Assembly: GCA_937870685.1 (NCBI GenBank)
Contig: CALMZX010000104.1
Span: forward strand, 18,168-82,167
Length of the DNA stretch: 64,000 bases
Origin: an uncultured Alphaproteobacteria bacterium
Lineage (GTDB): Bacteria; Pseudomonadota; Alphaproteobacteria; Rhizobiales; Aestuariivirgaceae
Reading direction: 5' to 3'
Part shown: piece by piece, positions 45,046 to 53,920 of the stretch
How positions within the stretch are numbered: position 1 is the stretch's first letter
Layout of the letters: each line of letters starts with the position of its first letter
Made by a program: the position numbers and the translations under genes
Notes under the pieces: model-generated
Database searches by the model: none
Seen by the model: only the letters and a program-made list of their open reading frames with translations
Told to the model about the DNA's origin: nothing

Positions 45046-46296
45046 ATGCAGTTTCCCTTTACCCCCAAGCTCGTCACCCAGCTGCGCGAGGGCTATGGCG
45101 CCGCCGCCTTCCGCAAGGATGCGCTGGCGGGCCTTACCGTGGCCATTGTGGCGCTGCCCCTCTCCATGGCCATCGCCATCGCTTCCCATGCACCACCGGA
45201 GGCTGGACTTTTCACGGCCATCATCGGTGGCTTCCTCATTTCGGCGCTCGGCGGCAGCCGCTTCCAGATCGGCGGCCCCGCCGGTGCCTTCATTGTCCTC
45301 CTCGCCTCCATCATCGACACTCACGGCATGGAGGGCCTGCTCATTGCCACCATGATGGCGGGCGTCATCATGGCTGTGGCCGGCGTCCTGCGCCTCGGCA
45401 CGCTCGTCCGCCATGTGCCCCATGCCGTCACGGTCGGCTTCACGGCAGGCATTGCCGTCATCATTTTCGCCAGCCAGATCCATGATCTCCTGGGCCTCAG
45501 GCTGGCATCAGCCGAACCGGGCGAATTGCTGCACAAGATTGAAGCCCTCTGGTCAGCCCGCGCCTCGCTCAACCCCTGGGCCGCCGCGCTGGCCGCCGCC
45601 ACCATCGCCATCATTGTCGCCATCCGCGCCTGGCGTCCGCTCTGGCCCTCGCTCCTCATCGCCGTGGTGCTGGCCGCCGCCGCCGCCTGGGCCCTGCAGT
45701 TGCCGGTGGAAACAATCGGCACACGCTTTGGAGGAATACCCTCCACCCTGCCGTGGCCGGCCCTTCCTGCCGTAACCATGGACAAGCTCATCGCCCTCCT
45801 GCCGAGTGCCGTGTCGCTGGCTGTGCTGGGAAGCATCGAGAGCCTGCTGTCGGCTGTGGTCGCGGACAGCATGACCGGCCGCATGCACCGCTCCAACGCC
45901 GAACTGGTGGCGCAAGGGGTAGCCAATGTGGTGACACCGCTTTTCGGCGGCATCACCGTCACCGGCACCATCGCCCGCACCGCCACCAACGTGAGGGCTG
46001 GTGCCCACGGGCCTGTCTCCGGCATGATGCACGCACTCTATGTGCTGCTCTTCATGCTGGTGGCCGCCCCCCTCTTGAGCCTCATACCGCTCGCGGCACT
46101 GGCCGGCATCCTCGCCCTCGTCGCCTGGAACATGGTCGAGCGGAAGGAGATCATGAAGCTCTCCCACTGGGCGCCCCTCTCGGTTCTTCTCGTCACATTC
46201 CTGGTCACCATTTTCCGCGACCTGATCGAGGGCATTGCCGCGGGCATCATCCTTTCCCTCGTCCTCAACTTCCTTGCGAGGCGCGGCAAACCTTGA
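45046..46296 (+). CDS. SulP-family anion transporter lacking STAS domain
   Basis: A 416-residue inner-membrane SLC26/SulP protein. It begins PKLVTQLREGYGAAAFRKDALAGLTVAIVALPLSMA (family N-terminus) and has the GGSRFQIGGPAGAFIVLLA motif, about ten to twelve hydrophobic segments, and GGITVTGTIARTATNVRAGA. It ends at LNFLARRGKP right after the last segment, so the cytoplasmic STAS domain present in most SulP proteins is absent. Sulfate is the likely substrate given cysD-cysNC 1.5 kb downstream; bicarbonate or other anions remain possible. ATG 45046; TTG 45040 is alternative. Confidence 0.88.
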   Translation: MQFPFTPKLVTQLREGYGAAAFRKDALAGLTVAIVALPLSMAIAIASHAPPEAGLFTAIIGGFLISALGGSRFQIGGPAGAFIVLLASIIDTHGMEGLLIATMMAGVIMAVAGVLRLGTLVRHVPHAVTVGFTAGIAVIIFASQIHDLLGLRLASAEPGELLHKIEALWSARASLNPWAAALAAATIAIIVAIRAWRPLWPSLLIAVVLAAAAAWALQLPVETIGTRFGGIPSTLPWPALPAVTMDKLIALLPSAVSLAVLGSIESLLSAVVADSMTGRMHRSNAELVAQGVANVVTPLFGGITVTGTIARTATNVRAGAHGPVSGMMHALYVLLFMLVAAPLLSLIPLAALAGILALVAWNMVERKEIMKLSHWAPLSVLLVTFLVTIFRDLIEGIAAGIILSLVLNFLARRGKP

Positions 46297-46337
46297 TCTT
46301 GCCACGCTGGCCCGGTACGGCTGCGATGGGGGCATTG

Positions 46338-47759
46338 ATGAAAGGGATTCGGCGGTTTTCCATGCGCATTCTCCTTGCCGGCATTGCATTCACCCTGATG
46401 GCCACAGCGAGCCTTGCCGCCACCTGCGGCGACACCGGTGCGGGCTTCGAGCCCTTCATTGCCGGAATGAAGAAGGAGGCTGCAGCGGCGGGCGTCAGCA
46501 AGCGCTCCATCGCGGTGCTCGACAGCGTCACCTACGACACCGCGATCATCCGCAAGGACCGGGCCCAGACCATCTTCTCCGACAGCTTCCTGGTCTTCCA
46601 GAAGAAGATGATCTCCAATGCCCGCCTGCAGCGCGGCCGCGACAAGATTGCCCAGCACAAGGCCATTTTCGACAAGGTGCAGAAGCAGTTCGGCGTGCCG
46701 CCCGCCGTCATTGCCGCCTTCTGGGCCCTTGAAACCGATTTCGGCGCGGTGACCGGCGATTTCCCGACAATCCAGTCGATCGCCACGCTCGCCTGGGATT
46801 GCCGCCGCCCGGAAAAATTCCGTCCCCAACTCGTTGCCGCCCTGCAATTGCTCGACAAGGGCGACCTGACGCTCGCTGAATTCAAGGGCGCCTGGGCCGG
46901 TGAAATCGGCCAGACCCAGTTCATGGCCTGGGACTACAACGAAAGCGCCCTCGACTATGATGGTGACGGCAAGCGCGACCTGCGCAACTCCGTGCCGGAC
47001 GTCATCGCCTCCACCGCCAATCTCCTGCGCAAGCACGGTTGGCAGCCGAACCAGCCCTGGTTGCAGGAGGTGAAAGTGCCCGCCGAGCTGCCGTGGAAGG
47101 AAGCCGACATCGCCATCCAGCATCCGCGCAGCCAGTGGGCCAAGTGGGGCGTGGTGGCGGCGAATGGCAACCCCATCAAGGCCGATGGCATGAAGGCCTC
47201 GCTGCTGCTGCCCATGGGCCGCAACGGCCCGGCCTTCCTCGCCTATACGAACTTCACAAAGGCCTATCTCAAGTGGAACGAGAGCCTCGTCTATTCGACG
47301 ACGGCGGCCTATCTCGCCACCCGCATTGCCGGCGCCGAGCCCGTGGGCCGCGGCCGCGCGGAGGTCCATCACCCCACCTACGAGGAAATCGTCCAGCTCC
47401 AGACCAAGCTGCAAAAGCTGGGCTATGACGTGGGCAAGCTCGACGGCAAGATCGGCAAGGGCACCCGCTATGCCGTGAAGGACCAGCAGATCAAACTGGG
47501 CCTGCCTGCCGATTCCTATCCGAGCCACGAGGTCATCGCCGCGATCGTCAAGAGCACGCACAAGGGCCACATCCCTGCCAGCATGCTGGAGGACGGCGCC
47601 AGGACCATGGCGCCTGCCGAAGCACCCGACGAAACCATGGCTGAAACGGCACCGGACGCCGCGCCGGAAGCGCCTGCACCAGTGAAAAAGCAAAAGCCCG
47701 CCAAGAAGAAGGCCGTGATCCTTCCCGAAAGTGTGGATGAAGGAAATAGCCTATACTGA
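46338..47759 (+). CDS. Lytic murein transglycosylase (MltB/SLT_2 type)
   Basis: A 473-residue periplasmic muramidase that cleaves peptidoglycan to 1,6-anhydromuropeptides. Signal segment about residues 9-29 (MRILLAGIAFTLMATASLAA); catalytic domain about 35-330 with the Glu in AAFWALETDFGAVTGDFPT and GEIGQTQFM; a peptidoglycan-binding domain about 345-410 (LQTKLQKLGYDVGKLDGKIG); then an Ala/Pro/Lys-rich tail. ATG 46338 is used (46326 and 46362 are options). It sits between sulP and cysD without an obvious functional link; a -10-like TATACT at its end may serve cysD. Confidence 0.92.
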   Translation: MKGIRRFSMRILLAGIAFTLMATASLAATCGDTGAGFEPFIAGMKKEAAAAGVSKRSIAVLDSVTYDTAIIRKDRAQTIFSDSFLVFQKKMISNARLQRGRDKIAQHKAIFDKVQKQFGVPPAVIAAFWALETDFGAVTGDFPTIQSIATLAWDCRRPEKFRPQLVAALQLLDKGDLTLAEFKGAWAGEIGQTQFMAWDYNESALDYDGDGKRDLRNSVPDVIASTANLLRKHGWQPNQPWLQEVKVPAELPWKEADIAIQHPRSQWAKWGVVAANGNPIKADGMKASLLLPMGRNGPAFLAYTNFTKAYLKWNESLVYSTTAAYLATRIAGAEPVGRGRAEVHHPTYEEIVQLQTKLQKLGYDVGKLDGKIGKGTRYAVKDQQIKLGLPADSYPSHEVIAAIVKSTHKGHIPASMLEDGARTMAPAEAPDETMAETAPDAAPEAPAPVKKQKPAKKKAVILPESVDEGNSLY

Positions 47760-47762
47760 TCG

Positions 47763-47778
47763 TCAAGATCGATCTTGA
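47763..47778. promoter_or_regulatory. 16-bp palindromic operator upstream of cysD
   Basis: TCAAGATCGATCTTGA is a perfect palindrome starting four bases after the transglycosylase stop and ending 48 bases before the cysD ATG. A TATACT (47752-47757) could be a -10, putting the palindrome at the transcription start. Its half-site TCAAGAT resembles the TAAAGAT half-site of the metK palindrome. Confidence 0.6.
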
Positions 47779-47826
47779 ATAGGATTTATCCTTGACTCAG
47801 GCGCATGAGTGGCGTGAAATCGCGCC

Positions 47827-48977
47827 ATGGACACCCTTGCGCAAACCTTCCTGGCCGAGATCGAGCGTCATCTCGCCACGAAAAACATCGAGGCCTCCGC
47901 TTTCGGCAAGCAGGCCCTCGGTGATCCCAATTTCGTTTTCGACCTGAAGAAGGGCCGCTCCCCCTCCACCCGCACCATGGACAAGGTGCGCGCCTTCATG
48001 GCGGCGGCAAACCAGCCGAAGGCGGCCACGACCGCGCCCGGCACCACGCCCGTCGCAGACGCGCTCCTCACCTCGCCAGAGCGCCTGAGCCATCTCGAAC
48101 GCCTGGAAGCGGAATCGATCCACATCATCCGCGAAGTTGCAGCCGAATGCGAAAAGCCGGTGATGCTCTATTCCATCGGCAAGGACTCAGCCGTCATGCT
48201 GCACCTCGCCATGAAGGCCTTCTATCCGGCCAAGCCTCCCTTCCCGCTCATGCACGTGGATACCCGCTGGAAGTTCCGCGACATGTATGAGCTGCGCGAC
48301 AAGACGGCGGAAAAACTGGGCATGGACCTGATCGTCCACGTGAACCCGGAAGGCATCGAAAAGGACATCAATCCCTTCGATCACGGTTCGGCGCTGCACA
48401 CCCACATCATGAAGACGGAGGGCCTGAAGCAGGCCCTCGACAAATATGGTTTTGATGCCGCCTTCGGTGGCGCCCGCCGCGACGAGGAAAAATCCCGCGC
48501 CAAGGAACGCGTTTATTCCTTCCGCGACAAGAACCACCGCTGGGCCCTAAAAACCAGCGCCCGGAACTTTGGAACATCTACAACGGCAAGATCGACAAGG
48601 GCGAAAGCATCCGCGTCTTCCCGCTCTCCAACTGGACCGAACTCGACATCTGGCAATACATCCACCGCGAGAACATTGAGATTGTGCCGCTCTATTTCGC
48701 CGCCGAACGCCCCATCGTCTGGCGCGACGGCCAGATCATCATGGTCGATGACGAGCGCATGAAGCTCCTGCCCGGCGAGACCCCGGAAATGCGCAAGGTC
48801 CGCTTCCGCACGCTCGGTTGCTACCCGCTCACCGGCGGCATCGACAGCAACGCCACGACCCTTCTCGACATCATCGAGGAAATGCTGGTCACCACATCCT
48901 CCGAAAGGCAGGGCCGCGTCATCGACAAGGACGCCTCCGCCTCCATGGAAAAGAAAAAGCAGGAGGGGTACTTCTGA
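47827..48977 (+). pseudogene. cysD: cysD (sulfate adenylyltransferase small subunit) with N-terminal Xre-like fusion and a frameshift
   Basis: CysD makes APS from ATP and sulfate with CysN. The CysD core starts near residue 87 ([14 protein letters not shown]) and has the PP-loop SIGKDS (116-121), [16 protein letters not shown] and, in another frame, PLYFAAERP to QEGYF. After Trp239 (48541-48543) the frame is lost by one missing base: GGGCCCTAAAAACC where conserved [11 protein letters not shown] would need GGGACCC. Adding one base gives a normal C-terminus. Residues 1-60 (core [19 protein letters not shown]) resemble a small Xre-like DNA-binding family and are joined by a 25-residue Ala/Pro/Thr linker. 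The frameshift may be a true mutation, a sequencing error, or be bypassed on the A5 run. Confidence 0.8.
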
Positions 48978-50893
48978 TGACCACGCACGCTGAAAAAACC
49001 CGCTTTATCGAATACACCGGCGGCGACGTCGAAGCCTACCTGCAAGCGCAGGAACGCAAGGACATGCTGCGCTTCATCACCTGCGGCTCGGTGGATGACG
49101 GCAAGTCAACCTTGATCGGCCGCCTGCTCTATGAATCCAAGATGCTTTTCGAGGACCAGCTCTCGGCGCTCGAAGCCGATTCCAAGAAGCTTGGCACCCA
49201 GGGCGGCAACCTCGACTTCGCGCTTCTCGTGGATGGCCTCGCCGCCGAACGCGAACAGGGTATCACCATCGATGTCGCCTACCGCGCCTTCACCACGGCG
49301 AAACGCAAGTTCATCGTTGCCGATACGCCCGGCCACGAACAATACACCCGCAACATGGCGACCGGCGCCTCGACAGCCGAACTCGCCATCATCCTGATCG
49401 ACGCGCGCCGGGGCGTTCTCACGCAGACGCGCCGCCACACCTACATCTGCACCCTGCTCGGCATCCGCAAGCTTGTGGTCTGCGTCAACAAGATGGACCT
49501 CGTGAACTATTCCCGCGAGACCTTCGAGGCGATCGAGGCCGACTACCGCGCATTTGCAAAGTCGATCGGTGCTGGCGACATCACGGTCATCCCCGCCTCG
49601 GCGCTTGTGGGTGACAACATCATCGAGCGCTCCGCGAAAATGGCCTGGTACCAGGGCCCGACACTCATGGCCCATCTCGAGACTGTGCCCGTGGGCGAAG
49701 ACCTGCGCGGCAAGCCCTTCCGCATGCCGGTGCAGTGGGTCTCGCGTCCCAACCAGAACTTCCGCGGCTTTGCCGGTACCATCGCCGCAGGCACCGTGAA
49801 GCCAGGCGACGCACTGAAAGTCTTGCCGTCGGGCCGCCAGTCCACCGTCACCCGCATCGTGACGGCAGATGGCGACCTTGCCACCGGCATTCCCGAGCAA
49901 GCCGTCACCATCACCCTCGCCGACGAGATCGACGTGAGCCGTGGCGACGTGCTCTGTGCCGCAAGCGAGCCCGTCGAAGTCTCGGACCAGTTCGAGGTGC
50001 AGGTGCTGTGGATGGGTGACCAGGAAATGCTCCCGGGCCGCCCCTATCTCATCAAGGCGGGAACCAAGACCGTCACCGGCACACTCGACAAGCTGAAATA
50101 CAAGGTCAACGTCAACACCATGGAACACGTGGCGGCGACCACGTTGTCCCTCAACGAGATTGCCGTCTGCGCCCTGGAACTCGATGGCCCTCTGGCCTTC
50201 GCGCCCTATGACGACAACCGCGCCCTCGGCTCCTTCATCATCATCGACCGCTTCACCAATGCCACCGTGGGCATGGGGCTCATCCACTTCGCGCTCCGCC
50301 GCGCCGCCAACATCCACTGGCAGGCCACCGATGTGAACAAGCTCTCGCGCGGCAGGCTGCTCAAGCAGAAACCGGCGGTGCTCTGGTTCACCGGCCTCTC
50401 GGGCGCGGGCAAGTCAACCATCGCCAATCTGGTGGAAAAGAAGCTCCACGCCGATGGACACCTCACCTACCTGCTTGACGGCGACAATGTCCGCCATGGC
50501 CTCAACCGCGACTTGGGCTTCACAGATGCCGACCGGGTGGAGAACATCCGCCGCGTCACCGAAGTGGCCCGCCTCATGGCCGATGCCGGGCTGATCGTGC
50601 TCGTCTCCTTCATCTCGCCCTTCCGCGCCGAGCGCCTGATGGCGCGCGAACGCATCGGCACGGATGAGTTTGTCGAGGTCTTCATCGACACCGCGCTGGC
50701 AGAGGCCGAGAAGCGCGACGTGAAGGGCCTCTACGCCAAGGCCCGCCGCGGCGAACTGAAGAACTTCACGGGAATTTCCTCCCCCTATGAAGCCCCTGAG
50801 AATGCCGAACTGAGCATCGACACGGGCAAGACGTCCGCCGCCGATGCCGCAACGGCCATCGTGGATTTCCTGAAATCGTCCGGTCGCCTGTAA
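48977..50893 (+). CDS. cysNC: Bifunctional sulfate adenylyltransferase subunit 1 / adenylylsulfate kinase
   Basis: A 638-residue fusion. The CysN part (about 1-440) is an EF-Tu-like GTPase driving APS formation: [38 protein letters not shown]. The CysC part (about 455-635) phosphorylates APS to [36 protein letters not shown]. The ATG shares one base with the cysD stop (TGATG), so it depends on translation reaching the cysD end, which the cysD frameshift would disturb. This fusion is common in rhizobia (NodQ-like). PAPS may feed reduction or sulfotransfer; no cysH or sulfotransferase is in the window. Confidence 0.95.
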   Translation: MTTHAEKTRFIEYTGGDVEAYLQAQERKDMLRFITCGSVDDGKSTLIGRLLYESKMLFEDQLSALEADSKKLGTQGGNLDFALLVDGLAAEREQGITIDVAYRAFTTAKRKFIVADTPGHEQYTRNMATGASTAELAIILIDARRGVLTQTRRHTYICTLLGIRKLVVCVNKMDLVNYSRETFEAIEADYRAFAKSIGAGDITVIPASALVGDNIIERSAKMAWYQGPTLMAHLETVPVGEDLRGKPFRMPVQWVSRPNQNFRGFAGTIAAGTVKPGDALKVLPSGRQSTVTRIVTADGDLATGIPEQAVTITLADEIDVSRGDVLCAASEPVEVSDQFEVQVLWMGDQEMLPGRPYLIKAGTKTVTGTLDKLKYKVNVNTMEHVAATTLSLNEIAVCALELDGPLAFAPYDDNRALGSFIIIDRFTNATVGMGLIHFALRRAANIHWQATDVNKLSRGRLLKQKPAVLWFTGLSGAGKSTIANLVEKKLHADGHLTYLLDGDNVRHGLNRDLGFTDADRVENIRRVTEVARLMADAGLIVLVSFISPFRAERLMARERIGTDEFVEVFIDTALAEAEKRDVKGLYAKARRGELKNFTGISSPYEAPENAELSIDTGKTSAADAATAIVDFLKSSGRL

Positions 50894-50910
50894 GCCCGTT
50901 CAAAAACAGA

Positions 50911-50942
50911 AGAGCCCCGCATGGCTGCCATGCGGGGCTCTC
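50911..50942. terminator. Bidirectional terminator between cysNC and the polyamine operon
   Basis: AGAGCCCCGCATGG, loop CTG or similar, CCATGCGGGGCTCT: a perfect 14-bp stem midway between convergent genes. Only short T-runs flank it (CTCGTTT on plus, TTCTGTTTTTG on minus), the minus-strand side being the better terminator. Confidence 0.8.
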
Positions 50943-50963
50943 TCGTTTCGTGGGGGACAGTTC

Positions 50964-51998
50964 TTACTTCAGCACGTCCGTCCAGATCTTGGTGTAGATC
51001 TCTGTCACTTCCGGTGCGCAGGGCAGCATGAACTCGCCCGCCACCGCCTGTTCCGGCGTCGGCGTGATTTCCGGCGCACCCTTCAGCTCGGCATCCATGC
51101 ATGCTTCCGAACCCTTGATGCCGTTGGCATACTTGGCGAAGTTGGAAAGCATCGCGGCGTTTTCAGGCGCCATGATGAAGTTCAGGAACAGCTTCGCGTT
51201 CTCCATGTTCTTGGCATCCTTGAGGATTGCCGCGCTGTCCATGAAGAAGGGATAGCCTTCCTTGGGGAAGCCGAAATTGACCTCCGGGTTCTGCAGGCGG
51301 GCCCGCAGCATGGCACCGTTCCAGTAATAGACGGCGCTGTATTCGCGGTTCGCCATCTTTTCATGGGCCGAATAGTCCATGGCCAGCCACTTCGGCTTGG
51401 CTTCCTTCAGCTTCTCGTGCACCTTCTTCAGCACTTCCTTGTCGTCGGTGCACCACTTGCCACCCATGTAGCGGATGGTGGCATACATGACGTCGTTCAT
51501 CTCGGGCGCCACGTTGATCTTGCCCACCAGTTCGGCAGGCGGATCAAGGAAGATGGCGGAGGTGTGGATGTCGCCGGAATAGACCGTCTTGTTCACGCCA
51601 ATGCCGGTGAGGCCCCACTGCCACGGCACCGAGTAGTGGCGGCCCGGATCCCACTCCACATTGACCCAGCGTTCGTCCACGTTCTTGAAGTTCTCCATCT
51701 GGTCGGGACGCGATTCCAGCAGCAGGCCTTCCTTGACGAAGATCGGAACGTAGTTCGCCGACGGCACCACGATGTCGAAGCCATGGCCGCCCGCGCGCAC
51801 CTTGGCCAGCGCCGTGTCGTTGGAGTCATAGTCGGTGATCGTCACCTTGACCTTGTAGGTTTCCTCGAACTTCTTGATCATCTCCGGGCTGGTGTAGTCA
51901 CCCCAGTTGAAGATGTTGAGTTCGCCATCGGCAAGCGCGGCTCCCGCCGCCATCACCATGGACGCCGCCGCGATTCCGGCAGCCAGCAGTTTCTTCAT
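50964..51998 (-). CDS. Polyamine ABC transporter substrate-binding protein (PotF/PotD type), copy A
   Basis: A 344-residue periplasmic binding protein with signal peptide (residues 1-23, cleaved after ALA). It is of the PotD/PotF family: LNIFNWGDYTSPEMIKKFEE, VTITDYDSNDTALAKVRAGG, FDIVVPSANYVPIF, with closing helix VTEIYTKIWTDVLK. It is a paralogue of the next gene (same N-terminal architecture and KIWTDV end), so the transporter has two tandem binding proteins, probably of different specificity. Last gene of the leftward pot operon, followed by a strong terminator. Confidence 0.92.
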   Translation of the reverse strand: MKKLLAAGIAAASMVMAAGAALADGELNIFNWGDYTSPEMIKKFEETYKVKVTITDYDSNDTALAKVRAGGHGFDIVVPSANYVPIFVKEGLLLESRPDQMENFKNVDERWVNVEWDPGRHYSVPWQWGLTGIGVNKTVYSGDIHTSAIFLDPPAELVGKINVAPEMNDVMYATIRYMGGKWCTDDKEVLKKVHEKLKEAKPKWLAMDYSAHEKMANREYSAVYYWNGAMLRARLQNPEVNFGFPKEGYPFFMDSAAILKDAKNMENAKLFLNFIMAPENAAMLSNFAKYANGIKGSEACMDAELKGAPEITPTPEQAVAGEFMLPCAPEVTEIYTKIWTDVLK

Positions 51999-52013
51999 GT
52001 CTTTACTCCTTGT

Positions 52014-52048
52014 GAAAAGGGCTGCCCCGGACAGAAGGCAGGGCAGCC
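52014..52048 (-). terminator. Intercistronic hairpin between the two binding-protein genes
   Basis: Minus strand GGCTGCCC, 13-base loop, GGGCAGCC, then CTTTTC. The 8-bp stem and short T-run sit between copy B and copy A. It may be a partial terminator or an RNA-stabilising stem that sets the ratio of upstream to downstream products. Confidence 0.55.
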
Positions 52049-52055
52049 GTTGATG

Positions 52056-53096
52056 TCATTTCATCACGTCGGTCCAGATCTTGGTGTAAAGCTCGACCAC
52101 ATCCGGCGGACAGGCGACCGAGAAAATGGTCTTGCCCTTCATGAAATCTGGCAGGCCCAGTTCCGGCGCGCCCTTCATGTCCTCGGGCATGAAGGGCTCC
52201 GAGCCATTGATGGCGTTGGCATAGCGCGCGAAGGCGGAATTCATCGCCGCGTTTTCCGGGTCCATGATGAAGTTGATGAAGAGCTTGGCGTTCTCCACGT
52301 TCTTGGCTTCCTTCAGGATCACCACCGTGTCCTGCCAGATGAAGGTGCCTTCCCGCGGGAAGCCATAGCGGATGTCGGGATTGACCAGCCGCTGGCGCAG
52401 CACCGAACCGTTCCAGTCGCTGGTCGCCAGCATGTCGCCCTTCACCATCGGTTCCTGGGTGGCATATTCCATCGACATCCAGTGCGGCTTTGCAGCCAGC
52501 AGCACGTCGCGCGCCTTCTTCAGCATCTCCTTGTCGCCGGAGCAGTAGGTCCCGCCCGTGTAAGTCATGGCGGCGTAGATCGCGTCGCCCATTTCCGGCA
52601 CGATGTTGATCTTGCCCTTCAGTTCATCCGGCGGATCGAAAATCACCTTCCACGTGTCGATGTCACCGGAATAATGCTTGGTGTTCACGGCCACGCCATA
52701 GGTGCCCCACAGCCACGGCACGGAGTAGTGGCGGCCCGGATCAAACGGCGGGTTGACGAAGTCTTCGCGCAGATTCTTGAAGTTCTCCATCTGGTCGGGC
52801 CGCGCCTCCAGGATCAGGCCTTCCGAAATCCACACGGGCAGGAAGTTGCCGGAGGGAATGGCGATGTCGAATCCCGTGCCGCCCGCCCGCACCTTGGCCA
52901 GCGCCGTATCATTGGAGTCGTAGTCGGTGATGGAAACCTTGACCTTGTACTTCTCCTCGAATTTCTTGACCAGTTCCGGGCTGGTGTAGTTGCCCCAGTT
53001 GTAGATCTGCAGTTCACCCTCGGCCAAAGCCGTTCCGACTCCGAGGAGCAGGGATACGCCCGCAACGGCGGCACGCAGCATGGTCTTCATGGTCAT
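52056..53096 (-). CDS. Polyamine ABC transporter substrate-binding protein (PotF/PotD type), copy B
   Basis: 346 residues with a signal peptide (1-25, ending ALA). It carries the family start LQIYNWGNYTSPELVKKFEE, VSITDYDSNDTALAKVRAGG and the end VVELYTKIWTDVMK. It shares long identical stretches with copy A but differs in the central ligand-contact regions (for example GTYCSGDKEML versus GKWCTDDKEVL). It follows the two permease genes directly, so it is probably the original partner. It binds putrescine, spermidine or related amines by family; the exact ligand is not readable. Confidence 0.92.
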   Translation of the reverse strand: MTMKTMLRAAVAGVSLLLGVGTALAEGELQIYNWGNYTSPELVKKFEEKYKVKVSITDYDSNDTALAKVRAGGTGFDIAIPSGNFLPVWISEGLILEARPDQMENFKNLREDFVNPPFDPGRHYSVPWLWGTYGVAVNTKHYSGDIDTWKVIFDPPDELKGKINIVPEMGDAIYAAMTYTGGTYCSGDKEMLKKARDVLLAAKPHWMSMEYATQEPMVKGDMLATSDWNGSVLRQRLVNPDIRYGFPREGTFIWQDTVVILKEAKNVENAKLFINFIMDPENAAMNSAFARYANAINGSEPFMPEDMKGAPELGLPDFMKGKTIFSVACPPDVVELYTKIWTDVMK

Positions 53097-53107
53097 TTCT
53101 CCCGGTC

Positions 53108-53920
53108 TCAGTTTTTCTTGCGGTTGACAAAGTAGAACAGTGTGACGAGCAGCACGGAGAGCGCGAGGAACACCGTGGCGATGGCATTGATTTCCGGCGA
53201 CACGGCGCGCCGCAGCTGCCCCAGCATGTATGTGGGCAGTGTCTCTTGCCCACCGGATTTCACGAACTCGGTGATGACCACGTCATCAAGCGAAATCACG
53301 AAGGCCAGCATGTATCCGGCGACAAGACCCGGCACCAGCAGCGGCAGCGTCACCCGTTTGAAGGCCTGCCAGGGCGTGGCGTAGAGGTCGGCGGCGGCCC
53401 GCTCCAGCGTCAGGTCCATGTTCTCAAGCCGCGCCCGGATGGGCAGGTAGGCAAAGGGAATGCAGAAGGCCGTGTGCGCCAGCACCAGATAGCCGATCCC
53501 GGAATAGCCGGTCCACACCTTGAAGCGCGAAAACACAATGAGCAGTGAAACGGCGGTCACGATTTCCGGCACCATCAGCGGCTGGTTGATCATGGCGTAT
53601 TTGAAGGTGAGGCCGCGGTAGGGCGCGGTGCGCGTCGTGGCAATCGCCGCCATGCCCGCGACGATGGTGGCAATGGTGGCGGAGACCGAAGCCAGGAACA
53701 GCGAGCGCATCGCCGCCTCCTGCACCGTCTCATTGGCCCACGCCGACTGGAACCAGCGCAGCGAGAAGCCCTCCCACAGGGCGATGTTCTCGCCCGCGTT
53801 GAAGGCATAGACCACCAGGATGGCGATCGGCAGGTAGAGCATGAAGAAGCAAAGCATCGCCACAAGGCCGAAGCCCGGCTGTGCCTTGATGGCAAAGGGC
53901 TTGCGCCTCTCAGTGGCCAT
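53108..53920 (-). CDS. Polyamine ABC transporter permease (PotC/PotI type)
   Basis: A 270-residue inner-membrane protein with six predicted transmembrane segments. The EAA loop that docks the ATPase reads ERAAADLYATPWQAFKRVTL and is followed by PLLVPGLVAG. Start ATG 53920 has GGAGG five bases upstream; an in-frame ATG at 53944 is weaker. It overlaps the end of the other permease gene by about ten bases. Pairs with the PotB-type permease to form the channel. Confidence 0.93.
   Translation of the reverse strand: MATERRKPFAIKAQPGFGLVAMLCFFMLYLPIAILVVYAFNAGENIALWEGFSLRWFQSAWANETVQEAAMRSLFLASVSATIATIVAGMAAIATTRTAPYRGLTFKYAMINQPLMVPEIVTAVSLLIVFSRFKVWTGYSGIGYLVLAHTAFCIPFAYLPIRARLENMDLTLERAAADLYATPWQAFKRVTLPLLVPGLVAGYMLAFVISLDDVVITEFVKSGGQETLPTYMLGQLRRAVSPEINAIATVFLALSVLLVTLFYFVNRKKN

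Noticed and set aside
45753..46337. Extension of the transglycosylase frame upstream through sulP
   Set aside because: The frame is open by chance in GC-rich DNA; it overlaps conserved SulP sequence and the signal peptide begins only at about 46338.
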